From contig NZ_VFOZ01000001.1 of the NCBI RefSeq assembly GCF_006716425.1, positions 1,178,001 to 1,242,000 of the forward strand: a stretch of 64,000 bases of DNA, read 5' to 3'. Shown here piece by piece: positions 9,049 to 18,280 of this stretch; within the stretch, counting starts at the first letter, position 1, and the number at the start of each line of letters is the position of its first letter. The notes under the pieces were generated by a model, which saw only the letters and a list, made by a program, of their open reading frames with translations, did no database searches and was not told where the DNA came from. Source of the DNA: Actinoallomurus bryophytorum (GTDB lineage: Bacteria > Actinomycetota > Actinomycetes > Streptosporangiales > Streptosporangiaceae). A program made the translations under genes and the position numbers.

Positions 9049-10497
9049 TTACTGGGCCGTCTCGCGCGGACGACGGTTTTCGGGACGGCGGTTCGGCCGG
9101 TCGTCACGGCGCGGACCGCCGCCGTGACCTTCGTGCCGCTGCCCGCCCTGGCGGGCCTCACCGTCGCGGTGCTCGCCGTAGCGTCCGCTGGAGCCTGCGC
9201 GGCCCTCACGGCGCTCGCCGTAGCGCCCGCCGCCCGGACGCCGGTCGCGGCCTGCGCCGCCCGGCCGGTGGCCACGGGGCCGCGGACGCGGCTCCGGCTC
9301 CACCTCGACCGGGATGCCGCTCGGCGCCTGCGCGCCGGTGATGCGGATCAGCGTGTCGTCGCCGACCGCGACCCGCGACCGCTGGGCGTTGACGCCCGCC
9401 CGCCGCATCATGCGCTCGGCGTTGCGGACCTCGTTGTGCGCGACCAGCGTGGCGACCGTGCCCCGCTCACCGGCGCGCGCGGTGCGGCCGGCGCGGTGCA
9501 GGTAGTCCTTGTGGTCGGCGGCCGGGTCGACGTGCACCACGAGGGTGACGTCGTCCACGTGGATGCCGCGCGCGGCCACGTCGGTGGCGATCAGCACCCC
9601 GACCTTGCCCTCACGGAACTCCGCGAGAGTGCGCGTACGCGCCGCCTGGGTCTTGCCGCCGTGCAGGGCGCCGACGCGTACGCCGACGCGTGCCAGCCGC
9701 TTTGCCAGGGAGTCCACGCCGTGCTTGGTGCGCACGAACATGATCGTGCGGCCTTCGCGGCCCGCGACCTCGGCGATGACGTCGTGCTTCTGCGCGCGGT
9801 CGACGATGAAGATGTGGTGGTCCATGGTCTCGACCGGCGAGGCGGCCGGGGAGACCGAGTGGGTCACCGGGTTGTGGAGGTAGCGGCGGACCAGCTTGTC
9901 GACGTCGCCGTCGAGCGTGGCCGAGAACAGCATCCGCTGACCGTCATTGGGAATCATGTCGAGCAGTGCGGACACGGCCGGCATGAAGCCGAGGTCGCAC
10001 ATGTGGTCGGCCTCGTCCAGGACGGTGATCCGCACGTCCTGGAGCGAGCAGGCGCCGCGCTCGATGAGGTCGGTGAGCCGTCCAGGCGTGGCGACCAGCA
10101 GGTCGACGCCGCGGCGCAGCGCCTGGATCTGCTTGGTCATCGACATGCCGCCGACGACGGTCTTGGCGTGCAGACCGAGAGTGCGGCCGAGCGGGGCCAG
10201 GGCGTCCTGGACCTGCATGGCGAGCTCACGGGTGGGAACCAGGATCAGCGCGGTCGGCCGCTTCGGCGCGGCCGGGGCACCGGCGATCCTGGTGAGAAGA
10301 GGAAGCCCGAAGGCGAGTGTCTTGCCCGAGCCGGTCTGTCCACGGCCGAGCACGTCGCGCCCGGTGAGGAGGTCCGGCAGGCAGGCCGCCTGGATCGGAA
10401 ACGGCGAGCTGATGCCGCGACGCTCCAGTGCGGAGACCAGCACCTCCGGCAAGCCGAGCTCGGCGAAGGAGGGCAAGGTCGATGAAGCTGATGTCAA
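9049..10497 (-). CDS. DEAD-box RNA helicase (RhlE/CsdA-like)
   Basis: A superfamily 2 RNA helicase of about 482 residues. Motifs run in order: GQTGSGKT (I), PTREL (Ia), TPGRL (Ib), LDEADHM (II), FSATL (III), ATDVAARGI (V) and HRAGRTAR (VI). The C-terminal tail is rich in Arg/Gly (GRYGERR, GQRHEGHGGG), typical of RNA-binding extensions. The frame is open to 10605, but TTG at 10497 gives the usual N-terminus (TSASSTLPSFAELGLP) and has AGAGG seven bases upstream. A leader of unknown length lies between it and Ku. It probably remodels structured RNA, for example in cold adaptation or ribosome assembly. Confidence 0.92.
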   Translation of the reverse strand: MTSASSTLPSFAELGLPEVLVSALERRGISSPFPIQAACLPDLLTGRDVLGRGQTGSGKTLAFGLPLLTRIAGAPAAPKRPTALILVPTRELAMQVQDALAPLGRTLGLHAKTVVGGMSMTKQIQALRRGVDLLVATPGRLTDLIERGACSLQDVRITVLDEADHMCDLGFMPAVSALLDMIPNDGQRMLFSATLDGDVDKLVRRYLHNPVTHSVSPAASPVETMDHHIFIVDRAQKHDVIAEVAGREGRTIMFVRTKHGVDSLAKRLARVGVRVGALHGGKTQAARTRTLAEFREGKVGVLIATDVAARGIHVDDVTLVVHVDPAADHKDYLHRAGRTARAGERGTVATLVAHNEVRNAERMMRRAGVNAQRSRVAVGDDTLIRITGAQAPSGIPVEVEPEPRPRPRGHRPGGAGRDRRPGGGRYGERREGRAGSSGRYGEHRDGEARQGGQRHEGHGGGPRRDDRPNRRPENRRPRETAQ

Positions 10498-10686
10498 GAA
10501 AGAACCTCTCAGAAAGGGCCCGCCTCGAGAGGTATCCGCAACTATCCGGGGGATCGCGGACTCGTAGCCGGCCATCGGCGCGGAATGCGCCTGAACACGA
10601 AACACAAAGCCTACAGGGCGTCACAACCGACCCGGGGGGCGGATCTATTCCCTGTGCCGTAGATCTCGCTCGGATGAGGCCCCCGG

Positions 10687-11640
10687 CTAGGCCGACTTGC
10701 GGCCGCTGCCCGTGCCGGACTTCTCCTTGGACTTGGCGGCGCTCGTCTTGGCCCGCGAGCCCTTGCCGCCGCTCTTGGTCTCGGACTTGCCGTCCGTCTT
10801 GGTGTCGGACTTGGCCGGCGTCTTGGCGCGGGACCGGCTCTTCGCCTTGCCGTCAGCCCCGCCGGAGCGCCCCTTCTTGGCGGCCTCGACACTGGCGCGC
10901 AACGCGCTGAGCAGGTCGGACGCGGCAGGGGCCTCCTCGGACGGCTCCTGCGCGACGATCTCCTTGCCCTCGACCTTCGCGTCGATGATCTCCTGGATCG
11001 CCTCGCGGTAGGCGTCGGTGTAATCGGACGGGTCGAAGTCGCCCTCCATCGAGTCGATCAACGAGGAGGCCATCTGGAGCTCCTGGGGACGAAGGTCGAC
11101 GTCCTCTTCCAGGAACTTGAACTCCGTCTCGCGTACCTCGTCCGGCCACATCATCGTCTCGAGCACGAAGACCCCGTCGCGTACGCGGAGCGTGGCGAGT
11201 GACTCGCGCTGCCGCAGCGCGACCTTGACGATCGCGACCTTGCCGGAGCTCTCCAGCGCGTCGCGCAGCAGGACGTACGGCTTGGCGCCCTGCGCCTCCG
11301 GCTCCAGGTAGTAGGACTTGTTGAAGTAGATGGGGTCGACCTGCTCCATCGGCGCGAACATCAGCACGTCGATGCGGCGGCTGGTGGACAGCGGCACGTT
11401 GGCGAAGTCCTCGTCGGTCAGGACGACCATCTCGCCGCTCGGGAGTTCGTAGCCCTTGGCGATGTCGGAGTAGGGCACCTCCTCGCCGTCCTTCGTACAG
11501 ACCCGCTTGAACTTGATCCGGCCGCCGTCCTCGCGATGGACCTGGTGAAACGCCACGTCACGCTGTTCGGTGGCTGAGTACAGCTTCACCGGGATGGTGA
11601 CGAGGCCGAAGGAGATCGCGCCCTTCCAGATGCTGCGCAT
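10687..11640 (-). CDS. ku: Ku homodimer protein, non-homologous end joining
   Basis: A 317-residue bacterial Ku. It starts MRSIWKGAISFGLVTIPVKL, the signature N-terminus, and holds the central beta-barrel (YYLEPEAQGAKPYVLLRDAL). The extended C-terminus from about residue 255 is a Lys/Ser/Thr-rich tail of the kind that in other actinobacterial Ku proteins contributes to DNA binding and threading. Ku clamps double-strand ends and recruits LigD. It is divergent from the LigD-type ligase gene, with 184 bases between. The ATG is preceded by GGGAGACCTC. Confidence 0.96.
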   Translation of the reverse strand: MRSIWKGAISFGLVTIPVKLYSATEQRDVAFHQVHREDGGRIKFKRVCTKDGEEVPYSDIAKGYELPSGEMVVLTDEDFANVPLSTSRRIDVLMFAPMEQVDPIYFNKSYYLEPEAQGAKPYVLLRDALESSGKVAIVKVALRQRESLATLRVRDGVFVLETMMWPDEVRETEFKFLEEDVDLRPQELQMASSLIDSMEGDFDPSDYTDAYREAIQEIIDAKVEGKEIVAQEPSEEAPAASDLLSALRASVEAAKKGRSGGADGKAKSRSRAKTPAKSDTKTDGKSETKSGGKGSRAKTSAAKSKEKSGTGSGRKSA

Positions 11641-11824
11641 GAGGTCTCCCTACCCGCTCACGCTGCCGATCTAGTGCCGAGAACTAGCCGAATTGCGAAG
11701 TATGTTCGAATATACGGTTGCCGCCTCGTCACGGCCAGTACCCATCGGGCTGATCGGGAACCGCGCGGTGGCGTACTCCGGCCGGTCTGGCGTCAGGCAC
11801 GAGTGAGATGGGCAGAAACGCCGT

Positions 11825-12802
11825 ATGGGTGACCCAATGCCCGACAACATCCAACCGATGCTCGCCACGACGGGCGAGCTGCCGGACGACGTCGCCCGCT
11901 GGGCCCTGGAGCTCAAGTGGGACGGCGTACGCGCGATCGTGTACGTCGCGGACGGTCGCGTGCGCGCGGTCGGCCGCCGTGGAATCGAGGCGACCGGCCG
12001 GTACCCCGAGCTCCAGGCGCTCGCCGACCTGCTCCCCGACCAGACCGCCGTGATCGACGGAGAGGTCGTCGCCTTCGACTCGGAGGGACGCCCGAGCTTC
12101 GAGCGGCTGCAGGCCCGCATGCACATGGACCACCCGGACGCGCGGCTCATCCGCCAGGTGCCCGTGCACTTCGTCGCCTTCGACCTTCCCTACCTCGGCG
12201 GCCACGCGCTGTACGACCTGCCGTACCGCGAGCGGCGCGCGCTGCTCGACGGACTGGAGCTGGCGGCCGGCCCCATCGAGGCACCGCCGTACCTGGACGG
12301 CGCCGAGATCGAGCAGGTACGCGAGCTGCAGGACTACACGAGAGAACAGGGGCTGGAAGGGCTCATCGCCAAGCGCCTGGACTCTCCGTACCGGCCCGGC
12401 CGCAGGGTCGACTTCTGGCGCAAGGTGAAGAACTTCGCCGCCCAGGACGTCGTCATCGGCGGCTGGAAGGCCGGCCGCGGACGGCGTGAGGGAGGCGTCG
12501 GCTCGCTCCTGCTCGGCGTGTACGACGGCCCGGACCTGCGCTTCGTCGGCCACGTCGGCACCGGCTTCACCGACGCCGACCTGGACGACCTGCACAAGCG
12601 CCTGGTCTCGCTGGAGCGGCCGGACAGCCCGTACACCGGCGAGGTGCCGCGGGAGCACGCGCGTTTCGCCTACTGGGTCGAGCCCTCGCTCACCGGCGAG
12701 GTGGAGTTCTCGCGGTGGACGAGAGACGGGATGCTCCTGCACGCCTCCTGGCGCGGCCTCCGTCCGGAGATCCCGCCACGGGAGGTCCACCGGGAGCCGT
12801 GA
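11825..12802 (+). CDS. ATP-dependent DNA ligase, LigD ligase domain as separate protein
   Basis: A 325-residue ATP-dependent ligase. The adenylation motif is ELKWDGVRA (Lys nucleophile about residue 34), followed by VIDGEVVAFD (motif III), EGLIAKRLDSPY (motif IV) and WRKVK (motif V), then an OB domain with VGTGFTDADL. It matches the ligase module of LigD without polymerase or phosphoesterase domains. Two starts are possible (11825 and 11837). It is followed 62 bases later by the polymerase-domain gene, so the two probably form an operon that works with Ku. Confidence 0.93.
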   Translation: MGDPMPDNIQPMLATTGELPDDVARWALELKWDGVRAIVYVADGRVRAVGRRGIEATGRYPELQALADLLPDQTAVIDGEVVAFDSEGRPSFERLQARMHMDHPDARLIRQVPVHFVAFDLPYLGGHALYDLPYRERRALLDGLELAAGPIEAPPYLDGAEIEQVRELQDYTREQGLEGLIAKRLDSPYRPGRRVDFWRKVKNFAAQDVVIGGWKAGRGRREGGVGSLLLGVYDGPDLRFVGHVGTGFTDADLDDLHKRLVSLERPDSPYTGEVPREHARFAYWVEPSLTGEVEFSRWTRDGMLLHASWRGLRPEIPPREVHREP

Positions 12803-12864
12803 CCGTTCTGCGGTGAAAGGCCCTGCTCAGGATTGAAACCGGCCCGGCCGGGGAGGGGGCCTCC

Positions 12865-13758
12865 GTGAGCGCCAAGACGAGCGTCGAGGTCGACGGCACC
12901 CGGCTCACGCTGTCCAACCTCGACAAGGTCCTCTACCCCGCGCACGGCTTCACCAAGGGCGAGGTCATCGACTACTACGCCCGGGTCGCCCCCGTGCTGC
13001 TCCCCCATCTGAAGGGCCGCCCGGCGACGCGGCTCCGGTATCCCGACGGCGTCGACGGGCAGTCCTTCTTTGAGAAGAACGCCCCCTCGCACACGCCGGA
13101 CTGGGTGCGCACCGTGGAGCTGCCGACGCCCGGGGGCAGCCGTACCTCGCTCGACTTCGTCATCGTCGACGATCTCCCGACGCTGGTCTGGACGGCCAAC
13201 CTGGCCTCGCTGGAGCTGCACGTCCCCCAGTGGCGCACCGGACCCCGCGGGGGCGCCCGCGATCCCGACCTGATGGTCTTCGACCTCGACCCCGGCGCGC
13301 CGGCCGCCATGGACGACGTACGCCGCGTCGCGGTACTGCTCCACGAGCTGCTGGACGACGACGGCCTGGAGGCGTTCCCGAAGACGAGCGGCCGCAAGGG
13401 CGTTCACCTGTACGTCCCGATCGAGGAGACCTCCGACGAGCGCACCTCCGCGTACGCCAAGGAGGCGGCCCGGCGGCTCGAGAAGGACCACAAGGACCTC
13501 GTCGTCAGCCGCATGGACAAGAAGCTCCGGCACGGCAAGGTCTTCGTCGACTGGAGCCAGAACAACCGGCACAAGACCACGGTCGCGCCCTACTCGCTGC
13601 GGGCGGCACCGGAACCGTACGTCTCCACGCCGGTGACCTGGGACGAGATCGAGAACAACGCCGATCTCGAGTTCGGCCCCGATGACGTGCTCGAACGTGT
13701 CGAGCGGGACGGGGACCTCCTAGCGCCGATGTTGGAGCTCCACCCCGGACTTCCATGA
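12865..13758 (+). CDS. LigD polymerase (AEP primase-like) domain protein for end joining
   Basis: A 297-residue archaeo-eukaryotic primase-type polymerase of the LigD POL family. Visible features include LTLSNLDKVLYPAHGFTKGE at the N-terminus, catalytic aspartates in FDLDPG, GRKGVHLYVP and VDWSQNN. It fills gaps and adds nucleotides or ribonucleotides at broken ends before ligation. GTG at 12865 is preceded by a GGGGAGGGGG tract. With the ligase just upstream and Ku divergent, the locus is a split-LigD end-joining system. No LigD phosphoesterase domain was found here. Confidence 0.94.
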   Translation: MSAKTSVEVDGTRLTLSNLDKVLYPAHGFTKGEVIDYYARVAPVLLPHLKGRPATRLRYPDGVDGQSFFEKNAPSHTPDWVRTVELPTPGGSRTSLDFVIVDDLPTLVWTANLASLELHVPQWRTGPRGGARDPDLMVFDLDPGAPAAMDDVRRVAVLLHELLDDDGLEAFPKTSGRKGVHLYVPIEETSDERTSAYAKEAARRLEKDHKDLVVSRMDKKLRHGKVFVDWSQNNRHKTTVAPYSLRAAPEPYVSTPVTWDEIENNADLEFGPDDVLERVERDGDLLAPMLELHPGLP

Positions 13759-13912
13759 ACCTTCGAGGCCGCGTACAGGATGGCGACGGGTGCGTCACCA
13801 TTGGGTCCGATGGTCCGGCGGGCCGATCCCAGAGGTCACAATCGTGGACCGGGGAGACATGGGGCCCACGGGTTGACGCACGCCCGGGCGTGCGAATTGG
13901 GAGGATGATCAG

Positions 13913-15256
13913 GTGACGGACGCACAGGACAAGCGCTACGACGTCCTTGTGCTCGGTGGCGGCGCGGGCAAGAACATCGCCGCCGACCTTGCACGGGCGG
14001 GCCGCTCGGTCGCGCTGGTGGAAAAGCGCCTGGTCGGCGGCGAGTGCCCCTATTTCGCGTGCATGCCGTCCAAGTCACTGCTGCACTCGGCCCGGCAGGG
14101 CGAGACCTGGGAACACGCGGTGGCGCGCCGCGACGAGGTGACCCGTCATCTCGACGACGCCCCCACCGCCGCCGAGATGGCCGAGGCCGGCGTCACGGTC
14201 GTACGCGGCCACGGCCGCGTCGCGCGCCCCGGCGTGGTCGAGGTCGACGGTGTCGAGTACGGCTACACCGATCTCGTGATCGCCACCGGCAGCGAGCCGG
14301 TCGTGCCCGGCGTCGAGGGCATCGGCGACGTCCCCACCTGGACCAGCGACGAGGCGCTGACGCGCCCCGAGCTGCCCCGCCGGTTGATCGTCCTCGGCGG
14401 AGGCCCGGTCGGGTGTGAGCTCAGCCAGATCTACGCCGCCTTCGGCACCCAGGTGACGCTCGTCGAGGCGGCGGACCGGCTGCTGGCCTCGGAGGCGCCG
14501 TTCATCGGCGACGTGCTCGGCGACGTGCTCCGCCGCACGGGCGCCGACCTGCGCCTCGGCGTGGGCGCGACGAGCGCCGAGCGCACCGAGACCGGTCTGC
14601 GCCTGCGCCTGTCCGACGGCAACCACATCGACGCGGACCGCATCCTCATCGCCGCCGGCCGCCGGCCACGCGTGGCGGACCTCGGGCTCGAGCGGCTCGG
14701 CATCGAGGCCGACTCCGAAAAGGGCATCGCGGTCGACGTCACCTGCAAGGCCGCCGTCACCGACTCCGGTGTCGACGCCGGCGGGACGAACGTCTGGGCC
14801 GCCGGCGACGTCACCGGCGTCGCGCCGTACACGCACGCGGCCAACTACCAGTGGCGCGTGGTCGTCTCGAACGTGCTCGGCAAACGCCGCGAGGCCGACT
14901 ACCGCGCCGTGCCACGCGCCGTCTACACCACCCCGACGGCGTACGCCGTCGGGGTCTCGCCGGTCTCGGCCACCGGGCCGGAGCTCATGGCGGCCGGGTA
15001 CGACCTGGTGAACACCCCGCGGGCGACGGTCGAGAACGACGACCGCGGCCGGGTCGAGCTGTACGCCGACCGCGCACGGGGCGTCCTGGTCGGCGCCGCG
15101 GCGGTCGGCCTCTACGCTGAAGAGTGGATGAGCGAGATCACGCTGGCCATACGGGCCGAGACGCCGCTGAGCATCCTGACCGAGGTAATCCACGCATTCC
15201 CGACCTACGGCGAGGCCATCGAACCGGCTCTGCGCGAGCTGGCCGAGCGTCTCTGA
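13913..15256 (+). CDS. FAD-dependent pyridine nucleotide-disulfide oxidoreductase (dihydrolipoyl dehydrogenase/mercuric reductase-like)
   Basis: A 447-residue flavoprotein. The FAD dinucleotide motif is [17 protein letters not shown] near residue 12. The redox-active disulfide is in [13 protein letters not shown] (C-x4-C, around residues 44-49). The NAD(P) motif is [13 protein letters not shown] near 162, and the second FAD motif is [10 protein letters not shown] near 295. The C-terminal dimerisation domain is present. The disulfide spacing is that of the lipoamide dehydrogenase family, but the C-terminal catalytic His-x4-Glu is read here as HAFPTYGE. No lipoyl enzymes are adjacent, so the substrate is open. 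GTG start with GGAGG 10 bases upstream. The acidic protein follows 12 bases later. Confidence 0.88.
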   Translation: MTDAQDKRYDVLVLGGGAGKNIAADLARAGRSVALVEKRLVGGECPYFACMPSKSLLHSARQGETWEHAVARRDEVTRHLDDAPTAAEMAEAGVTVVRGHGRVARPGVVEVDGVEYGYTDLVIATGSEPVVPGVEGIGDVPTWTSDEALTRPELPRRLIVLGGGPVGCELSQIYAAFGTQVTLVEAADRLLASEAPFIGDVLGDVLRRTGADLRLGVGATSAERTETGLRLRLSDGNHIDADRILIAAGRRPRVADLGLERLGIEADSEKGIAVDVTCKAAVTDSGVDAGGTNVWAAGDVTGVAPYTHAANYQWRVVVSNVLGKRREADYRAVPRAVYTTPTAYAVGVSPVSATGPELMAAGYDLVNTPRATVENDDRGRVELYADRARGVLVGAAAVGLYAEEWMSEITLAIRAETPLSILTEVIHAFPTYGEAIEPALRELAERL

Positions 15257-15267
15257 GAGGGGAAGGC

Positions 15268-15531
15268 ATGTCCGACCAAGACATCGAGCTGAGCATCGAG
15301 ACTCCCGAGAACGATGCCGCCGAGCAGTACGCCCACGACGACGAGCGGTCCGAGCCGCTCACGGTGCCGGCCGAGGCGAACGACGCCGACGCCGCCGAGC
15401 AGCACACGCCCGTACACGACTCCTCGGAGCGCTGGCCGGACACCGTACCCACCGAGGCGAACGAGGCAGACGCCGTGGATCAGCACATCGCGGTCCCCGA
15501 CGACCAATCGGACGAGGACGACCATCAGTGA
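15268..15531 (+). CDS. Small acidic, probably disordered protein
   Basis: An 87-residue protein of Glu, Asp, Ala and Thr with almost no hydrophobic core. It holds an imperfect duplication: [14 protein letters not shown] near residue 31 and [14 protein letters not shown] near residue 60. The ATG at 15268 follows GAGAGGGGAAGG, a strong ribosome site, 12 bases after the flavoprotein stop, so it is likely co-transcribed. No family was recognised. The strong start site and codon pattern support a real gene; the function is unknown. Confidence 0.65.
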   Translation: MSDQDIELSIETPENDAAEQYAHDDERSEPLTVPAEANDADAAEQHTPVHDSSERWPDTVPTEANEADAVDQHIAVPDDQSDEDDHQ

Positions 15532-15628
15532 GGCGTCGCTCGCCGCTCGGTGTTACCCAGCCGTAGGATGAGGGGAACCAGGCGCTTTCGCGTTCCGGCG
15601 CCGCTCAGCAGCTGATCGGAGAACCCAC

Positions 15629-16249
15629 GTGACCGCAACCCCGGACGCCCGCCCGCGAGGCACGCGGCTCCCGAGGATGGCACGCCGTCGTCAGCTGCTC
15701 GGCGCGGCGCAGGAGGTCTTCGTCGCCCAGGGTTACCACGCCGCCGCGATGGATGAGATCGCCGAACGTGCCGGTGTCAGCAAACCAGTGCTCTACCAGC
15801 ACTTTCCCGGCAAGCTCGAGCTCTACCTGGCCTTGCTGGACGAGCACGCCGAAAACCTCGTGCAGCGCGTACGCGAGGCGCTCGCCTCGACGCCGGACAA
15901 CAAGCTGCGGGTCGAGCGGACCATGGAGGCCTTCTATGACTTCGTGGCCGGCGAGGGCGAGGCGTTCCGGCTGGTCTTCGAGTCCGACCTGCGCAACGTC
16001 GCGCCCGTACGCGCCCGGGTCGACCGCACCAACCAGCAGTGCGCGGAGATGATCGCCCAGGTCATCCAGGAGGACACCGGAGTCTCCAGCGACGAGGCGC
16101 ATCTGCTGGGCATGGGCCTGGTCGGCATGGCCGAGGTCAGCGCGCGCTACTGGCTGTCGCAGCACGGCACGATCTCCCAGGATCGGGCCGAGCACCTCAT
16201 CTCCCGCCTGTCCTGGCGTGGCATCGGCGCTTTCCCGCGTACGACCTGA
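15629..16249 (+). CDS. TetR/AcrR family transcriptional regulator
   Basis: A 206-residue repressor-type regulator. The N-terminal helix-turn-helix (about residues 20-65) reads RRQLLGAAQEVFVAQGYHAA, then DEIAERAGVSKPVLYQHFP, a canonical TetR DNA-recognition helix. The C-terminal ligand/dimer domain is helical. GTG start at 15629. Its neighbours (acidic protein, DUF3107) do not reveal a target, and the ligand cannot be predicted. Confidence 0.92.
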   Translation: MTATPDARPRGTRLPRMARRRQLLGAAQEVFVAQGYHAAAMDEIAERAGVSKPVLYQHFPGKLELYLALLDEHAENLVQRVREALASTPDNKLRVERTMEAFYDFVAGEGEAFRLVFESDLRNVAPVRARVDRTNQQCAEMIAQVIQEDTGVSSDEAHLLGMGLVGMAEVSARYWLSQHGTISQDRAEHLISRLSWRGIGAFPRTT

Positions 16250-16347
16250 GCATCCCGCAACGCGTGCAATAGTTCCGATGAGCCGGTCATGCGGGGGTTC
16301 GTACGCTGGGTCGGCGCACAGTGGATGGACGATCACGGAGGAACGAC

Positions 16348-16572
16348 GTGCAGGTCAGGATCGGTGTGCAGTCCGTGCCCAAGGAGCTGGTCGTGGAGAC
16401 CTCCCTGTCGGCGGACGAGGTGGAACGCGCGGTGTCCGAGGCGCTCAGCGACGCGGACGGCGTCTTCACGATCAACAGCAAGAGCGGCCGGATCGTCGTA
16501 CCCGCCGCGAAGCTCGCCTATGTCGAGATCGGCGTTGACGAGGCACCCTCTGTCGGATTTGGCACGTTTTAG
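16348..16572 (+). CDS. DUF3107 family protein
   Basis: A 74-residue conserved actinobacterial protein, QVRIGVQSVPKELVVETSLS onward, ending SVGFGTF. It matches DUF3107 (an ATP-binding-protein-like small fold of unknown role). GTG at 16348 is placed 6 bases after GGAGGAAC. An upstream ATG at 16321 gives a non-homologous extension and lacks a ribosome site. It lies downstream of the TetR gene, 98 bases away. Confidence 0.85.
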   Translation: MQVRIGVQSVPKELVVETSLSADEVERAVSEALSDADGVFTINSKSGRIVVPAAKLAYVEIGVDEAPSVGFGTF

Positions 16573-16653
16573 TCGGAATGACCTGCTCGTCAGGGGGCAT
16601 AGACCGCTGAGCCGCGCCGCTGAAGAGGGTGGCCGGCAGGAGGTGTCACAACG

Positions 16654-16923
16654 ATGGTGATGACAGTGGTCTGGTTCATCGTCATAGGCGCCGTGATCGG
16701 CGCCCTCGCCCGCCTGCTCATCCCGGGCCGCAACCCGATGGGCATCCTGCTGACGATCCTGGTCGGGATCGTCGGCGCGGTCATCGGCGGAGTGGTCGCC
16801 AACGCGATCGGCGTGGGAAGCGTCCTCGCGTTCGTCATCTCGGTCATCATCGCCGCGGTCGTGGTCGCACTGATCAGCGGCGGCGGACGCTGGGGCGGCT
16901 ACCGCCGCCGCCGCGTCTTCTGA
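16654..16923 (+). CDS. GlsB/YeaQ/YmgE-type stress membrane protein
   Basis: An 89-residue very hydrophobic protein with three transmembrane segments. It has the family pattern IGAVIGALARLLIPGRNPMG, then VGIVGAVIGGVVANAIG, and a basic C-terminus (GYRRRRVF). Members are called transglycosylase-associated proteins but have no shown catalytic activity; expression in other bacteria is stress-linked. AGGAGG lies at 16638-16643, ten bases before the ATG. A strong hairpin follows the gene. Confidence 0.88.
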   Translation: MVMTVVWFIVIGAVIGALARLLIPGRNPMGILLTILVGIVGAVIGGVVANAIGVGSVLAFVISVIIAAVVVALISGGGRWGGYRRRRVF

Positions 16924-16967
16924 CCCCGTCTTCACAGCCGGGATTCCCCCCGGCGCGCGACAGACAA

Positions 16968-16995
16968 CGGCCGGCCGGAGCAATCCGGCCGGCCG
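16968..16995 (+). terminator. Hairpin terminator after GlsB-like gene
   Basis: A perfect 12-bp stem (cggccggccgga / tccggccggccg) with loop gcaa lies 45 bases beyond the stop at 16923. Confidence 0.7.
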
Positions 16996-18280
16996 CCTGT
17001 GTCGGGGGTCCACTCAAGCCCTCACCACCCCACGCCCGACTCCACACGCTGGCGTAATGCTTTGGGCCGGTACGGAAACCTCGGCAGAGTCTCGCGAGGT
17101 CGGTTCGAGTTCGAGGCCGAGGTCGAGCGCGGGTCGCGAGGTCGAACGCAGGTGGGCGAGGTCGCGAGATCGAGCACAGAGCGCGGGATCGCGGATCACA
17201 GTCACGGGGTCACGAGGTGCTGGCTCGTGGGATCGAGCGCTAGACGCGGGAACAGCCACGCCAGCCACGCCAGCCACGCCAGCCACGCCAGCCACGCCAG
17301 CCGCGCCAAGATGTTCGGTCCTCTTGGGTCAGTGCGTCACGTAGCGCATGTGTCACGCAGATCATGAAAGTCGCACAGGTCCTGCTCGTATGCAGGCCGA
17401 GCTCGTCGTCATACCGGGCGCGTGCGCCATGTTCTTGGGAGCGGGCCGCCGGCATGGCACCCGTCCTCGTCTCCGCCCCCATTCCCGCCTCCACCCCGTC
17501 CCTGCCTCCACCCGTCCCTGCCTTCCTCTGCGTCCGTGCCTCCGCCTCCGTCCCCGCTTCCGAGGAACAACCTGATGCCGCGCTCCGCCCTGCTCGCCGC
17601 AGAAGTCCACCACTGCTCTCAGGCTCGCGTGGGCCAGGCGGTCCAGGCGCTCGGCGCAAGGCTTCGCGGGCTCATTGTCACCGTCAGTAACATCGGCCAC
17701 GCCCGTCGCGCCGGTAACGTCGGCTCCTGGGCTCGACCTCGCCCTACCAGCGATCTCATGCCCGGTCGGCCATGGCCGGAAGCGGCCAGGTGATCACGAC
17801 GGCTTCCTACCCTGCGTGCGGGGGTGTCGGGCTGTGTGTCGGTGGGGTGTGTGGCCTGATCGGGCAGCCGCGCCGCCGGTTCGGGTGGTCCGGGCACGGC
17901 GTCCGGACCGCCGCACGGCCCTAGCAGGGCAGACGGGCGAACGGGGCCTCCCGGTCACATGGAGGGACGCCCGGAATGAAAAGGGACGGACGTGTGTTAG
18001 ACCTTTACATCGGAGGCTTTCTGTTTCCGATCTGCCCCGCTACACTGCGTGGCGAAATGTGACCGCGCGCTGAACAGCGCGACCCCCGGTCACGTCCTTA
18101 GGAAGAATTTGACGGCTGGTCCCTCCCGCGCGAGTGCGCGACCGTATGCGACGACCGGCAGGTGCATCAAGGCCCTGTCGCGGCCGGCGCATGAGTTTGC
18201 GACCGTGAGATGGCCTGCCGCGCCACCACGTGGTGCATGCGCGGCGCCGAGCGGACCCCGCACTCTGGAGGCTGAAGGCC
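16996..18280. other. 1.3-kb stretch without a recognisable gene; low-complexity DNA
   Basis: No frame here has a recognisable product or a credible start. 17080-17190 is purine-biased with irregular GAGGTCG repeats. 17254-17307 is a 9-bp tandem array. 17461-17572 is strongly pyrimidine-biased (repeated cctcc/ccgtccctgcc). The last 200 bases before the helicase are probably its promoter and leader. Confidence 0.7.
17254..17307. repeat. Six-copy 9-bp tandem repeat (AGCCACGCC)
   Basis: Five perfect AGCCACGCC units (17254-17298) and one variant AGCCGCGCC (17299-17307). The period of 9 matches the much larger array near 52 kb, and both units contain CCACG. Confidence 0.95.

Noticed and set aside
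11690-11715. LexA-type SOS box (cgaa-N5-ttcg) upstream of ku/ligase
   Set aside because: Arms and spacing do not fit the actinobacterial consensus (TCGAAC-N4-GTTCGA).
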